64,000 nucleotides of DNA from Cumulibacter sp047975195 (GTDB lineage: Bacteria; Actinomycetota; Actinomycetes; Mycobacteriales; Antricoccaceae), in NCBI GenBank assembly GCA_047975195.1, contig JBKEDB010000028.1, positions 31,407 to 95,406 of the forward strand. Direction: 5' to 3'. Position numbers and translations under genes: made by a program. Positions 9,301 to 15,781 of the stretch are shown here, piece by piece (positions within the stretch are counted from its first letter, which is position 1; each line of letters starts with the position of its first letter). A model generated the notes under the pieces. It saw only the letters and a program-made list of their open reading frames with translations. It was not told the origin of the DNA and did no database searches.

Positions 9301-10022
9301 AACATCTGTGGTGAGGCGTTCGGCAGGTCGGCATACCAGTCGTAGAACGACAACATCGCGCCGCCGATCAGCTCGATGAATCGAGCGCCGGACACGTATG
9401 ACACCTGCGACATAGCAGGAATAGGCGAGAAACCGGCGATCCGATCGGGGCCCCAGCGCTTGATCGTGTAGACGTTTGCGGCCGCCACGATCTCAGCGAC
9501 TTCCTCCCAACTCGAGCGGACCAGGCCGCCCTTGCCCCGAGCCGACCGATAGCGTTTGGTCTTGTCGGCATCCTGCATGATCGAGCCCCACGCAACGACG
9601 GGATCACCGTACTGCGCCTTGGCCTCGCGATACATCTCCAGCAGAACGCCACGCACGTAGGGGTAGCGGACGCGAGTGGGGGAGTAGGTGTACCAGGAGA
9701 ATGCGGCGCCCCGGGGGCACCCGCGTGGTTCGTACTCAGGTTTGTCTGGGCCGGTGGTCGGGTAGTCCGTCTGCTGAGCCTCCCAGGTGATGATCCCGTC
9801 CTTGACGTAGACCTTCCAGGAGCAGGAGCCCGTGCAGTTCACGCCATGCGTGGACCGCACCACCTTGTCGTGGCTCCACCGATCGCGATAGAACCGGTCA
9901 CCTTCCCGGCCGCCGACCTTGAAGATGGACCGAGCATCGGTGGAGACCTCCGCCTTGGTGAAGAAACGGCGGGTTCCGACGAGTGCTTCACTCAGCGGGC
10001 CGTCGATGTGGCTGTCCGTCAT
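6339..10022 (-). CDS. narG: Respiratory nitrate reductase alpha subunit (Mo-bisMGD)
   Basis: This is the 1227-residue catalytic subunit, at the usual length for NarG. It reduces nitrate to nitrite at a Mo-bisMGD centre on the cytoplasmic side. The FS0 cluster ligands are present near the N-terminus as H59, C63, C67 and C102. The Mo-ligand Asp region reads YADLPNASPQ, followed by QTDVPES. Start ATG 10022 is set by a clean AAGGAG ribosome site 6 nt upstream; the frame stays open for 125 more codons, but these overlap the preceding regulator gene and are not protein-like. The cytochrome b and Fe-S subunits follow in the same operon. Confidence 0.97.
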   Translation of the reverse strand: MTDSHIDGPLSEALVGTRRFFTKAEVSTDARSIFKVGGREGDRFYRDRWSHDKVVRSTHGVNCTGSCSWKVYVKDGIITWEAQQTDYPTTGPDKPEYEPRGCPRGAAFSWYTYSPTRVRYPYVRGVLLEMYREAKAQYGDPVVAWGSIMQDADKTKRYRSARGKGGLVRSSWEEVAEIVAAANVYTIKRWGPDRIAGFSPIPAMSQVSYVSGARFIELIGGAMLSFYDWYADLPNASPQMFGDQTDVPESGDWWDAGYLMMWGSNVPLTRTPDAHWMTEARYRGQKVIAIAPDYAENVKFADEWIAPAPGTDAALALAMGHVILKEFFVDRLEPFFADYTAKYTDLPYLVTLDEQDDGTYKSGKFLVAGDFDNPERDSENAMFKPALIDARTGEVSIPNGSLGHRFGEEGVGRWNLDLGYVEPMLSLLGDGGEQVAVSLPRFDALDGKVSTTARAVPVRRIDGHLVTTVFDLILAQYGVGRDGLGGDWPTGYDDVAAPYTPAWQEHITSVPAEAVERIAREFAQNAIDTGGRSMILMGAGVNHWYHADLMYRAMLVLTTITGSQGRNGGGWAHYVGQEKVRPLTGFQHAAFALDWQRPPRHMNQTNYWYLNTSQYRYDTYDSDMIGAGTGAFGGSSIADLVAQAARLGWTPSYPTFNRSPLDLADEAADAGRSPAEHIVSRLKDGTLRFAAEDPEAEENWPRVLMLWRANLFGSSAKGDEYFLKHLLGTSHSVNAAEAGPEQRPRTIEWPEHAPEGKLDLLMTIDFRMTSSTLLSDIVLPAATWYEKHDLNTTDMHPFIHSFNPAINPPWQSKTDWDAFKVIAQRFSELAVDHLGTRTDIVAKPLWHDTPEAMATEHGIVRDWRSGEVDPIPGKTMPVLVPIERDYPQTYAKMTSIGPLLDKLGTTTKGVTFDVRSEIDYLRGKNGVVPDGPTAGRPKLETDIHAAEMILALSGTTNGHLATQGFRTLEKRTGYAMHDLAAEHEGKRITFADTQVAPVPVITSPEWSGSETGGRRYSPFTINIERNKPFHTLTGRQQFYLDHDWLQAMGEALPVFRPPLNMTQLFGEAELGTTNELGVSVRYLTPHNKWSIHSEYQDNLFMLSLSRGGQSVWMSDKDAAKIGVRDNDWIEAVNRNGVVAARAVVSHRMPEGTVYMHHAQDRLIDVPLTEHNGQRGGIHNSLTRIMVKPSHLVGGYAQLSYFFNYIGPTGNNRDEVTMIRKRTAPVEY

Positions 10023-10050
10023 CGGTTGCTCCTTGGTGTGGAGGGTGTGG

Positions 10051-10740
10051 TTAGCGACCGGATGGGTCGTGCCTGAGGTGGGCGACGCAGGTTTCGCCGT
10101 CGTGAAAAGGAAGTAGCTCGATATCGGTGGACTCTTCGCCGAGGGTGGACATCGCGCCGCGCAGCAGCCCACGATGGATTCCGCACACGACGGCTTGGTT
10201 TGCCTTAGCCATATCCCGGAAGGGGCAGTGTGAGATATGTAGATCGGCGGCGTTGCGGCTGGTGGTGATTTCGGGTGTGTATCCCCAGGTGCGCAGCACG
10301 TCGGTGACTCCGCCGACCTTGCCGAGCCATTCACCGGGTGTGTTGGCAGGCTTGGTATCGCCTTCGATATTGACGTGGTGGCGAGCCCAATGCTCACCGG
10401 CCTGCTCGGGGGTGCGGACGGTTTCGTCTCCGCGGCCGTCGAACATGTCGACCAGCAGCCCGCTTAGTAGCTGTAACGACCTGGCATGTTGCTCGGCGGC
10501 GTCCTGAGGTGCGGAGTCGGCGATGGCATAGACCTTGCGGGGGCGCCCAACTCCGCGCCGCTCATACGCGGTCTGCAGTGCGCGGGAGGCGACGAGTTGG
10601 TCCAGGTGGAATCGTGCGGTGGAGACGTGCACACCGGCGCTATCGGCGAGTTCGGCTGCCGTGCGGGAACGCCCGCCGTCGGCCGAAAGCTCATCCATGA
10701 ACCGGCGGCGTACGGCGGAGTCGCGAAGCGGATTCTGCAT
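10051..10740 (-). CDS. HTH transcriptional regulator with C-terminal Cys residues (SufR/COG2345-like)
   Basis: A 229-residue regulator. Residues about 5-75 form a winged helix of the ArsR/SufR type (TAAELADSAGVHVSTARFHL, then GVGRPRKVYAI wing). The C-terminal half has C172 (HCPFRD), C186 (VVCGIH) and C218 (ETCVAHL) plus nearby histidines, a pattern seen in regulators of this group that bind an Fe-S cluster or metal. It lies between narK and narG, with 28 nt to narG and 36 nt from narK, so it is part of the operon it probably controls. Which signal it senses (NO, oxygen, iron) is not shown by sequence. Confidence 0.8.
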   Translation of the reverse strand: MQNPLRDSAVRRRFMDELSADGGRSRTAAELADSAGVHVSTARFHLDQLVASRALQTAYERRGVGRPRKVYAIADSAPQDAAEQHARSLQLLSGLLVDMFDGRGDETVRTPEQAGEHWARHHVNIEGDTKPANTPGEWLGKVGGVTDVLRTWGYTPEITTSRNAADLHISHCPFRDMAKANQAVVCGIHRGLLRGAMSTLGEESTDIELLPFHDGETCVAHLRHDPSGR

Positions 10741-10776
10741 GTGTACCTCCGATCTGCACTGATTGAGGCGACCCGC

Positions 10777-12054
10777 CTAGGCGGCGTCCACTCGCGCCGT
10801 GGTCTTGCGGACCGCAGTCACGGTGAGCACTAACGTGAGTGCGGAGGTGATGGCCAGCAGCCACAGCCCCCACTCATAGGAGTCGGTGAGACCGTAAACC
10901 GCGCCCATGATCAGCGGTGGAACGAACCCGCCGAGTCCGCCGGCGGCGCCGACGATGCCGGTGACCCCGCCTACCCGGGAGGGTTCGGTGGCCTGCGCGA
11001 TAAGGGCGAACACCGCGCCGGATCCGACGCCCAGCGCGAGAGCCAGCAGCAGGAAGTCGATCGTGCCGAAGCTCTCGAGTGGTGGGTTGCCGGAGGCGAT
11101 CGCCGCACAGACGGCGACGACGGCGAATACCGTCGCGAGGACGGGAATCGATCCGAGTTTGTCGGCTAGCCAGCCGCCGAGCGGGCGCCCGATCACGGCT
11201 ATGAGTACGAATCCGGCCATCCGGTTGGCCGCGTCGGCGGGATCGAGGTCATACGCATTGCGTAGGAATACCGGCAGGTAGACCGAGAATGCTACGTATC
11301 CGCCGAACGCGACGGCGTACAGAATGGAGGCCTGCCAGGTGATCGACAGTTTTGAGTTGGCGACGATCCGGGACATCAACGATGTCGTGGGGATGACCCG
11401 TCCCGGAGCGTCACGCATGATGAACCATGCGAGGACGCCGTACACCGCGAGAACGATCGCACATATGACGAATGGTGCCGTGTCGCCGATGTTCTGGTAG
11501 ATCGGCACTGTGGTCAATGCGCTGATCGCGGTGCCGCCCATACCGGCACCGAAAATGCCGATTGCCAGGCCGCGCTTGGCTGGCGGGAACCAAGCGTTGA
11601 CGAAGGGAACGCCGATGGCGAACGAGGTTCCAGCAATACCGAGGAAGAAGCCCATGATGAGGATCGCGGTGAGCGAACCTTGTGCCCAGAACCCGATGAG
11701 CAGCACCGGGATGATCGTTGCGCCGGTGATCAGCGGAAACATCAGGCGTCCGCCGTACTTGTCGGTGAGCCCGCCGACGAAGATGCGTCCGATGGACCCG
11801 ACGATGACGGGTACCGCGACGAGTAGCGATACCTGCCCTTCGGAAATATCGCCGAGGGTCCCGTTGGTGCGGAACAGCGGACCGAGCGGGCTAAGTAGCG
11901 CCCAGGCCCAGAAGTTGACGGCGAATCCGATGGTCGCCATAGCGAGTTGGATCCAGGGGTTGCCTGGCGGAGAGGAAGCGGGCGGGCCGCCGGACGCGGG
12001 CGTGGCGTTGGAGACGTTGGCGGAACTGCCTGAACTCGAAGCCGTCGTGCTCAT
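10777..12054 (-). CDS. narK: Nitrate/nitrite transporter, MFS (NNP family)
   Basis: A 425-residue, 12-helix major facilitator protein that imports nitrate or exchanges it for nitrite. Family features include a MFS loop motif (GGLTDKYGGRLMFP), the first nitrate signature region (GIFGAGMGGTAISAL) and the second (IVGAAGGLGGFVPPLIMG). The N-terminus has a low-complexity Ser/Ala/Pro leader of about 30 residues. It is the first gene of the nar unit. ATG 12054 is preceded by GAGG in the leader. An AT-rich inverted repeat resembling the nsrR upstream repeat lies just upstream. Confidence 0.93.
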   Translation of the reverse strand: MSTTASSSGSSANVSNATPASGGPPASSPPGNPWIQLAMATIGFAVNFWAWALLSPLGPLFRTNGTLGDISEGQVSLLVAVPVIVGSIGRIFVGGLTDKYGGRLMFPLITGATIIPVLLIGFWAQGSLTAILIMGFFLGIAGTSFAIGVPFVNAWFPPAKRGLAIGIFGAGMGGTAISALTTVPIYQNIGDTAPFVICAIVLAVYGVLAWFIMRDAPGRVIPTTSLMSRIVANSKLSITWQASILYAVAFGGYVAFSVYLPVFLRNAYDLDPADAANRMAGFVLIAVIGRPLGGWLADKLGSIPVLATVFAVVAVCAAIASGNPPLESFGTIDFLLLALALGVGSGAVFALIAQATEPSRVGGVTGIVGAAGGLGGFVPPLIMGAVYGLTDSYEWGLWLLAITSALTLVLTVTAVRKTTARVDAA

Positions 12055-12068
12055 GACGTAATCCTCAT

Positions 12069-12094
12069 TTAAATGGAGAATTTATCTCAATTAA
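12069..12094 (-). promoter_or_regulatory. Candidate NsrR-type operator upstream of narK
   Basis: On the narK strand the element reads ATTTAATTG, a 12-nt spacer, then CATTTAA, ending 15 nt before the start codon. The nsrR upstream region has ATTTAATTG, 13 nt, CAATTAA at the same distance from its start. The spacer holds a possible -10 box, TAAATT. The assignment to NsrR is inferred from this match. Confidence 0.45.
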
Positions 12095-12240
12095 ATTGTG
12101 CCCGACTGTGCGTCTCGCGGGAACCTTGTGTGGCGCGCGAGACATCTTTGAACCTAGCGGTCGAACGTCGGCGCCGCATGGTGTCACAGTGGCATGGCGA
12201 TGGGGTTGCCTTGGCGCCAAAATGAGCGCACCATGGCGTC

Positions 12241-13014
12241 ATGGATATTTCAAAGCACATCGGGAAGGTGCGCGACGGTATCGATGGCGCCCTTTCGCTT
12301 GCGGACGATGCTACGAAAGATGTGGCGTCACGGGTGGCGTCGGTTGCAGAGCCGTCGCTGCGATTGGCCCTGATCGATGCGGTCACCGAGGCCGCAGCGG
12401 AAATCAATGACGGCCTATATGCGTCCCGCGTGACGGTCGCGATGGACGGTCTCGATCCCACGTTCGTGGTGCAGCAGACCCAACCCGAGCCGGACGGTGA
12501 ACACGTCGACTTCGAACTCATCGACGAGGACGACACCCAGGGGGATGTGCTCGAGGACGAGGAAGCCGACGAAACGTTGGTGCGTTTCTCGCTACGGCTG
12601 CCAAAGTGGGCCAAAGACAAGGTGGACGATCGCGCGGAGCGACGCGGAATGTCCACGAATGCGTATCTGACCGAAGTCATCATCGGCGAGATCGCCGGTG
12701 GCTGGCCAAAAGGTGGTCCTGAGCGGTCGGGGCCCCCGTTTGGGCCGGGCCCACGTCGCGGGCCAGGACGCGGGGGTTGGGGGCCGGGTGGCTGGATTGA
12801 TGCCGACACCGCCAACAGCATCGCGAGCGTGTTGTCTGAGGTGTTCGGCGGACAGGACCCGCGCCGGCCAGGCGGTCCGGGCGCCCGTCGGGGCGGGCCG
12901 CATCGTGACGGGCGCGGACCGCGCCGCGATGGACCCGGAGTTCATCGTGACGGGCGCGGACCGCGCCGAGATGGCTGCGGACCGCGTGGCCGCGACGAAA
13001 CCGACGACGAGTAA
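12241..13014 (+). CDS. Ribbon-helix-helix (HicB-like) protein with Gly/Arg-rich tail
   Basis: A 257-residue protein in three parts. Residues 1-75 are helical and resemble the N-terminal segment common to actinobacterial HicB-like proteins. An acidic linker follows (FELIDEDDTQGD, LEDEEADE). At about 120-155 a ribbon-helix-helix motif reads LVRFSLRLPKWAKDKV, then RRGMSTNAYLTEVI. The last 100 residues are Gly/Arg/Pro/Asp-rich with repeated HRDGRGPRRDG units. No toxin partner (HicA-like) is adjacent; the neighbour is a DUF1707 membrane protein 12 nt downstream. It is probably a DNA-binding protein, perhaps autoregulatory, but that is inference. Confidence 0.7.
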   Translation: MDISKHIGKVRDGIDGALSLADDATKDVASRVASVAEPSLRLALIDAVTEAAAEINDGLYASRVTVAMDGLDPTFVVQQTQPEPDGEHVDFELIDEDDTQGDVLEDEEADETLVRFSLRLPKWAKDKVDDRAERRGMSTNAYLTEVIIGEIAGGWPKGGPERSGPPFGPGPRRGPGRGGWGPGGWIDADTANSIASVLSEVFGGQDPRRPGGPGARRGGPHRDGRGPRRDGPGVHRDGRGPRRDGCGPRGRDETDDE

Positions 13015-13026
13015 GGACGAGCCACC

Positions 13027-13530
13027 ATGACGACAGAGCGGCCGATCGATCCGCAGCAGATGCGCGTCGGTCATGCCGATCGGGAAGAAATGGTCAAGCG
13101 GTTGTCGCGCGCGCACACGCTAGGGCAACTGCAACTGGACGAGTTCGATACACGGACTCAACTCGCGTACGACGCGCGGGTGCGCGGCGACTTGGACGCA
13201 TTGGTGGTCGATCTCCCTGTCGAGGGCGATCGGAATCCAAGGGCTGATTCGGCGGCCCGGGCAGGCGGTGGACGTCCCGGTGGCGGGCCGGGGTGCAGGT
13301 CGCGGCACCCAGGCGTCAACCGCGCCGAATGGCGGACGCACGCCGAGCGCCTGCAACGTCATCCGAATCGGGTCTGGATCATCATCGGCATACTCGGCGC
13401 GCTATGGCTGATCGGCGGGGTCGTCGGTGGTCCGTTTGGGTTCGTCGGCGGCGTACTTCGCGGAATCATGACGGTCCTGCTCGTCGTCGGCATCGTGACT
13501 TTGGTGCGTCGTGTCCGTGGACGGCATTGA
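13027..13530 (+). CDS. DUF1707 domain membrane protein
   Basis: A 167-residue protein. The N-terminal 60 residues are a DUF1707 (SHOCT-like) domain with the typical MRVGHADREEMVKRLSRAH opening and LDEFDTR centre. A Gly/Pro/Arg linker follows, then two C-terminal hydrophobic helices (VWIIIGILGALWLIGGVV and GIMTVLLVVGIVTLV) ending in a basic RRVRGRH tail. Function is unknown. The start ATG 13027 lies 12 nt after the ribbon-helix-helix gene with GACGAG upstream, so the two genes are probably one operon. Confidence 0.8.
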   Translation: MTTERPIDPQQMRVGHADREEMVKRLSRAHTLGQLQLDEFDTRTQLAYDARVRGDLDALVVDLPVEGDRNPRADSAARAGGGRPGGGPGCRSRHPGVNRAEWRTHAERLQRHPNRVWIIIGILGALWLIGGVVGGPFGFVGGVLRGIMTVLLVVGIVTLVRRVRGRH

Positions 13531-13759
13531 CCCTTCACGGGTAGGCCGCAGTGTGACGCGGCGTGAGCTGATCGCGTTACATAACCGCACGTACCCAGCG
13601 CGCTGCATGTGCGTGTAGTTCTTGATTGCGCATTACGTGGCGCAGTAATGCCCCGACTACGGGGCGAAAGTGCGCGCCGAGAGGCCGCGGACAACTGGAT
13701 GGGGTCCGGCGGTGGTGCGAATCTTGATTCGCGGACCGTGCGCCGGCCGCGGCTACGCG

Positions 13760-13765
13760 TAGACT
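13760..13765 (+). promoter_or_regulatory. -10 box for leaderless ricT transcript
   Basis: TAGACT ends 7 nt before ATG 13773, and there is no Shine-Dalgarno sequence. This fits an actinobacterial TANNNT box with transcription starting at or next to the ATG. Confidence 0.5.
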
Positions 13766-13772
13766 CGCGCGA

Positions 13773-14615
13773 ATGGGAATGCTGTGCGCGGTTTCGTTCA
13801 ACCGCAACGGGCAGCTGTACTACTACGACCCCGGTGACCTTGAGATCGCAATCGGCGACTATGTGCTGGTGCCCGTGGGTGAACGGCCCGAGATGGCGCA
13901 GGTGATGTGGGCCGGTGAATGGGTCACCGAGGACACCAGCGGTTTTGAGCGGTTAGTCGGCCGGGCGACGGACGTCGACGGCAAGCGGGCCCGCGCCGTA
14001 CGCAAGCACAAGGCACGAGCGCTTGTCGCGACTCGCCGGCTTGTGCAGGAGCACGACTTGCCGATGAAGATCATCGGCGCCGACGTCAGCATTGCTGACG
14101 CACAAGCGAACCCCGATGTCGTAACCGTGTTCTTCTCGGCCTCGCGCCGCGTGGACTTCAGAGCGCTGGTGCGCGATCTCGGTGCCACGCTTACGTGCCG
14201 GATCGAGTTGCGCCAGGTGTCGGCCCGCGATGAGGCCAAACTCCAGGGCTCGATCGGCTCCTGTGGACGGGACACGTGCTGTTCGACTTTCTTGAAAGAC
14301 TTCGAGCCGATCAGTCTCAAGATGGCTCGCGACCAGGATCTGCCGCTGAATCCATTGCGGATCAGCGGAGCGTGTGGCCGGTTGATGTGTTGCTTGAAGT
14401 ACGAACATCCGCTGTACGAGAGCTTCCGCAAACGTTCGCCCGGGCGCGGCGCGAAGGTTGAGACCTCGGTCGGCGCCGGGCGAGTGGTTTCCGAGTCGGT
14501 GCCGTCGGATTCGGTCGTCGTACGACTCGACGCTGATGGGTCTCAGGTGACGTGTCCGGTCGCGTCCGTCTGTACCTCGCGTAAGGCCTACGACACCCGT
14601 TCGGACGCGGGCTAG
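13773..14615 (+). CDS. ricT: RicT-like PSP1 domain protein
   Basis: A 280-residue PSP1-domain protein, the actinobacterial equivalent of RicT/YaaT. In Bacillus, RicT joins RicA and RicF in a complex that binds Fe-S clusters and influences RNA maturation and phosphorelay. The conserved region is present: MKIIGADVSIADAQANPDVVT, the RVDFRALVRDL segment, GSCGRDTCCSTFLKDF and CGRLMCCLKYE with four or more cysteines. The N-terminal MGMLCAVSFNRNGQLYY matches the family. RicA and RicF genes are not seen here. tRNA-Thr follows 62 nt after the stop. Confidence 0.85.
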   Translation: MGMLCAVSFNRNGQLYYYDPGDLEIAIGDYVLVPVGERPEMAQVMWAGEWVTEDTSGFERLVGRATDVDGKRARAVRKHKARALVATRRLVQEHDLPMKIIGADVSIADAQANPDVVTVFFSASRRVDFRALVRDLGATLTCRIELRQVSARDEAKLQGSIGSCGRDTCCSTFLKDFEPISLKMARDQDLPLNPLRISGACGRLMCCLKYEHPLYESFRKRSPGRGAKVETSVGAGRVVSESVPSDSVVVRLDADGSQVTCPVASVCTSRKAYDTRSDAG

Positions 14616-14677
14616 ATCACCTCGACCGGGCTTCGGGACGCCATACTCGGTGCGTATACTTACTGATCGCGTCACCC

Positions 14678-14750
14678 GCCGCCTTAGCTCAGTCGGCAGA
14701 GCGATTCACTCGTAATGAATAGGTCTGGGGTTCGATTCCCCAAGGCGGCT
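14678..14750 (+). tRNA. tRNA-Thr (anticodon CGT)
   Basis: A complete cloverleaf of 73 nt. The acceptor stem pairs GCCGCCT with AGGCGGC; the D-arm reads TTAGCTCAGTCGGCAGAG; the anticodon loop is CTCGTAA, giving CGT; the T-arm is GGGGTTCGATTCCCC; the discriminator is T. The 3' CCA is not encoded. No integrase or duplicated tRNA end is seen nearby, so there is no sign of an integrated element using this site. Confidence 0.97.
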
Positions 14751-14986
14751 CGCATCCTGCGCCCCATCCGGCCCCGCCGGGTGGGGCGTAGTTCTATGTT
14801 TCGCAGTAGGCGGCTGGCGCGACCGATAAGGGTGCCAGTGATGTGCGAGCAAACTCAACGTCGATTCCGCTCGCTTCGCGTGGCGGCATTAGTGCGTGCC
14901 TATTGCCGATGCGATCTTCAGGATCACCGAGTGGCTGGTTTATCGGGTGCTGCTGCACGGCCCCAGACCTGATGCTGCCGCTTCAC

Positions 14987-15328
14987 CTAGGGCGAGGGCA
15001 TCAGGTCTGCGAGTTGAGTGGTGATCTCCCACGACCCTGCGGGCTGCCGCATTTGATCAGTGACTGTGACCTGTGCACCGACCCGGAAGAGTCCCGCCAC
15101 CTTGCCAAGGCCCTTGGGTGTGTCGAACACTACGAGTTTGCGGGTTTTGTCGTCAGCGAGTTCTCCGGACTGAAGCGTCGGTTCGTCGCCGCTGAACGCG
15201 CCGCTCAGGCCGTCGTACTCGTGGCCGGCCTCGTTCTTGAATGTGAAGTACATCGGGTTGTAGGGGCCCTCGCCGCTCCAATCGACATCGATCACTAGGT
15301 GGGCGCTGTTGTTCGGAGGAATGGCCAC
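14987..15328 (-). pseudogene. DUF4352-like fragment (possible remnant)
   Basis: Roughly 113 residues from a GTG at 15328 resemble the C-terminal half of a DUF4352 (telokin-like) domain: PMYFTFKNEAGHEYDG, then TLQSGELADDKTRKLVVFD and GLGKVAGLF. Proteins of this family are normally secreted lipoproteins with a signal peptide and linker. Here no signal sequence or lipobox lies upstream in any frame, so it is either a 5'-truncated remnant or a cytosolic variant. The N-terminus is uncertain. It sits between tRNA-Thr and the ArsR operon, a region otherwise without genes (14751-14986). Confidence 0.4.
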
Positions 15329-15412
15329 GTCGCTTCCGCCTCTTCCACAGGACCATGATCGAGCATTGCGCGCAGGCGTGTTCCGCTGCGTGGCGTCTCG
15401 CCGGATGCGGGG

Positions 15413-15436
15413 TACTATTTGCGTATGCATGCAAAT
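15413..15436 (+). promoter_or_regulatory. Leaderless promoter and ArsR-type operator
   Basis: A TACTAT -10 box (15413-15418) ends 6 nt before ATG 15425. It overlaps an inverted repeat ATTTGC-N8-GCAAAT (15417-15436) covering the -10 box and start codon. This is the geometry expected for a self-repressing ArsR/SmtB metal sensor. Confidence 0.55.
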
Positions 15437-15781
15437 GCGCAATCTGGCGGCTGGAGCGATGACGTGGTCACGCTCGCGGTGGAAGTGTTGCGAGTTCTAG
15501 CTGATCGCACACGACTCCGGTTGGCGGGGTTGTTGCTCGATTCGGAGAAGTCGGTGACCGAGTTGGCTGCGGACCTAGACCGCCCGGTGCCGGCTGTATC
15601 GCAGCATCTGGCGAAGATGCGAATGGCGCGGCTGGTGGTGACGCGCCGCGAGGGAACGTCGGTGATGTACCGCGTCGAGAACGGCCATGTGCGGCAGCTC
15701 GTGATCGATACGATCGGGCATGTAGAGCACCTACTAGAGGATGTGCCGCAACATCACCGCAGCATGGGCGTCGTGTCATGA
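15425..15781 (+). CDS. ArsR/SmtB-family metalloregulator
   Basis: A 118-residue winged-helix repressor of the ArsR/SmtB type, with LRVLADRTRLRLAGLLL, the recognition helix region VPAVSQHLAKMRMARLV and the wing VVTRREGTSVMYRV. C-terminal histidines (GHVRQLV, GHVEHLL, QHHRS) fit an alpha-5 site for Zn or a similar ion, as in CzrA-like proteins. Its stop overlaps the start of a cation diffusion facilitator gene (ATGA), so it most likely represses that exporter until metal binds. An upstream TTG at 15419 is possible, but ATG 15425 fits the leaderless promoter. Confidence 0.85.
   Translation: MHANAQSGGWSDDVVTLAVEVLRVLADRTRLRLAGLLLDSEKSVTELAADLDRPVPAVSQHLAKMRMARLVVTRREGTSVMYRVENGHVRQLVIDTIGHVEHLLEDVPQHHRSMGVVS

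Noticed and set aside
8211..9314. Long open frame (367 codons) on the plus strand opposite narG
   Set aside because: It is antisense to a well-matched catalytic subunit; the translation is Arg/Gly/Asp-rich without domains. High GC keeps such frames open.
12087..12821. 244-codon minus-strand frame opposite the ribbon-helix-helix gene
   Set aside because: The opposite strand has a recognisable RHH motif and family N-terminus; this frame is Ser/Pro/Arg-rich only.
12898..12990. Short tandem repeats considered as a CRISPR array
   Set aside because: They are in-frame codon repeats (HRDGRGPRRDG) inside a gene, without regular unique spacers.
14751..14986. Possible integration site or island edge next to tRNA-Thr
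   Set aside because: There is no integrase, no duplicated tRNA 3' end, and no base-composition break that can be seen.
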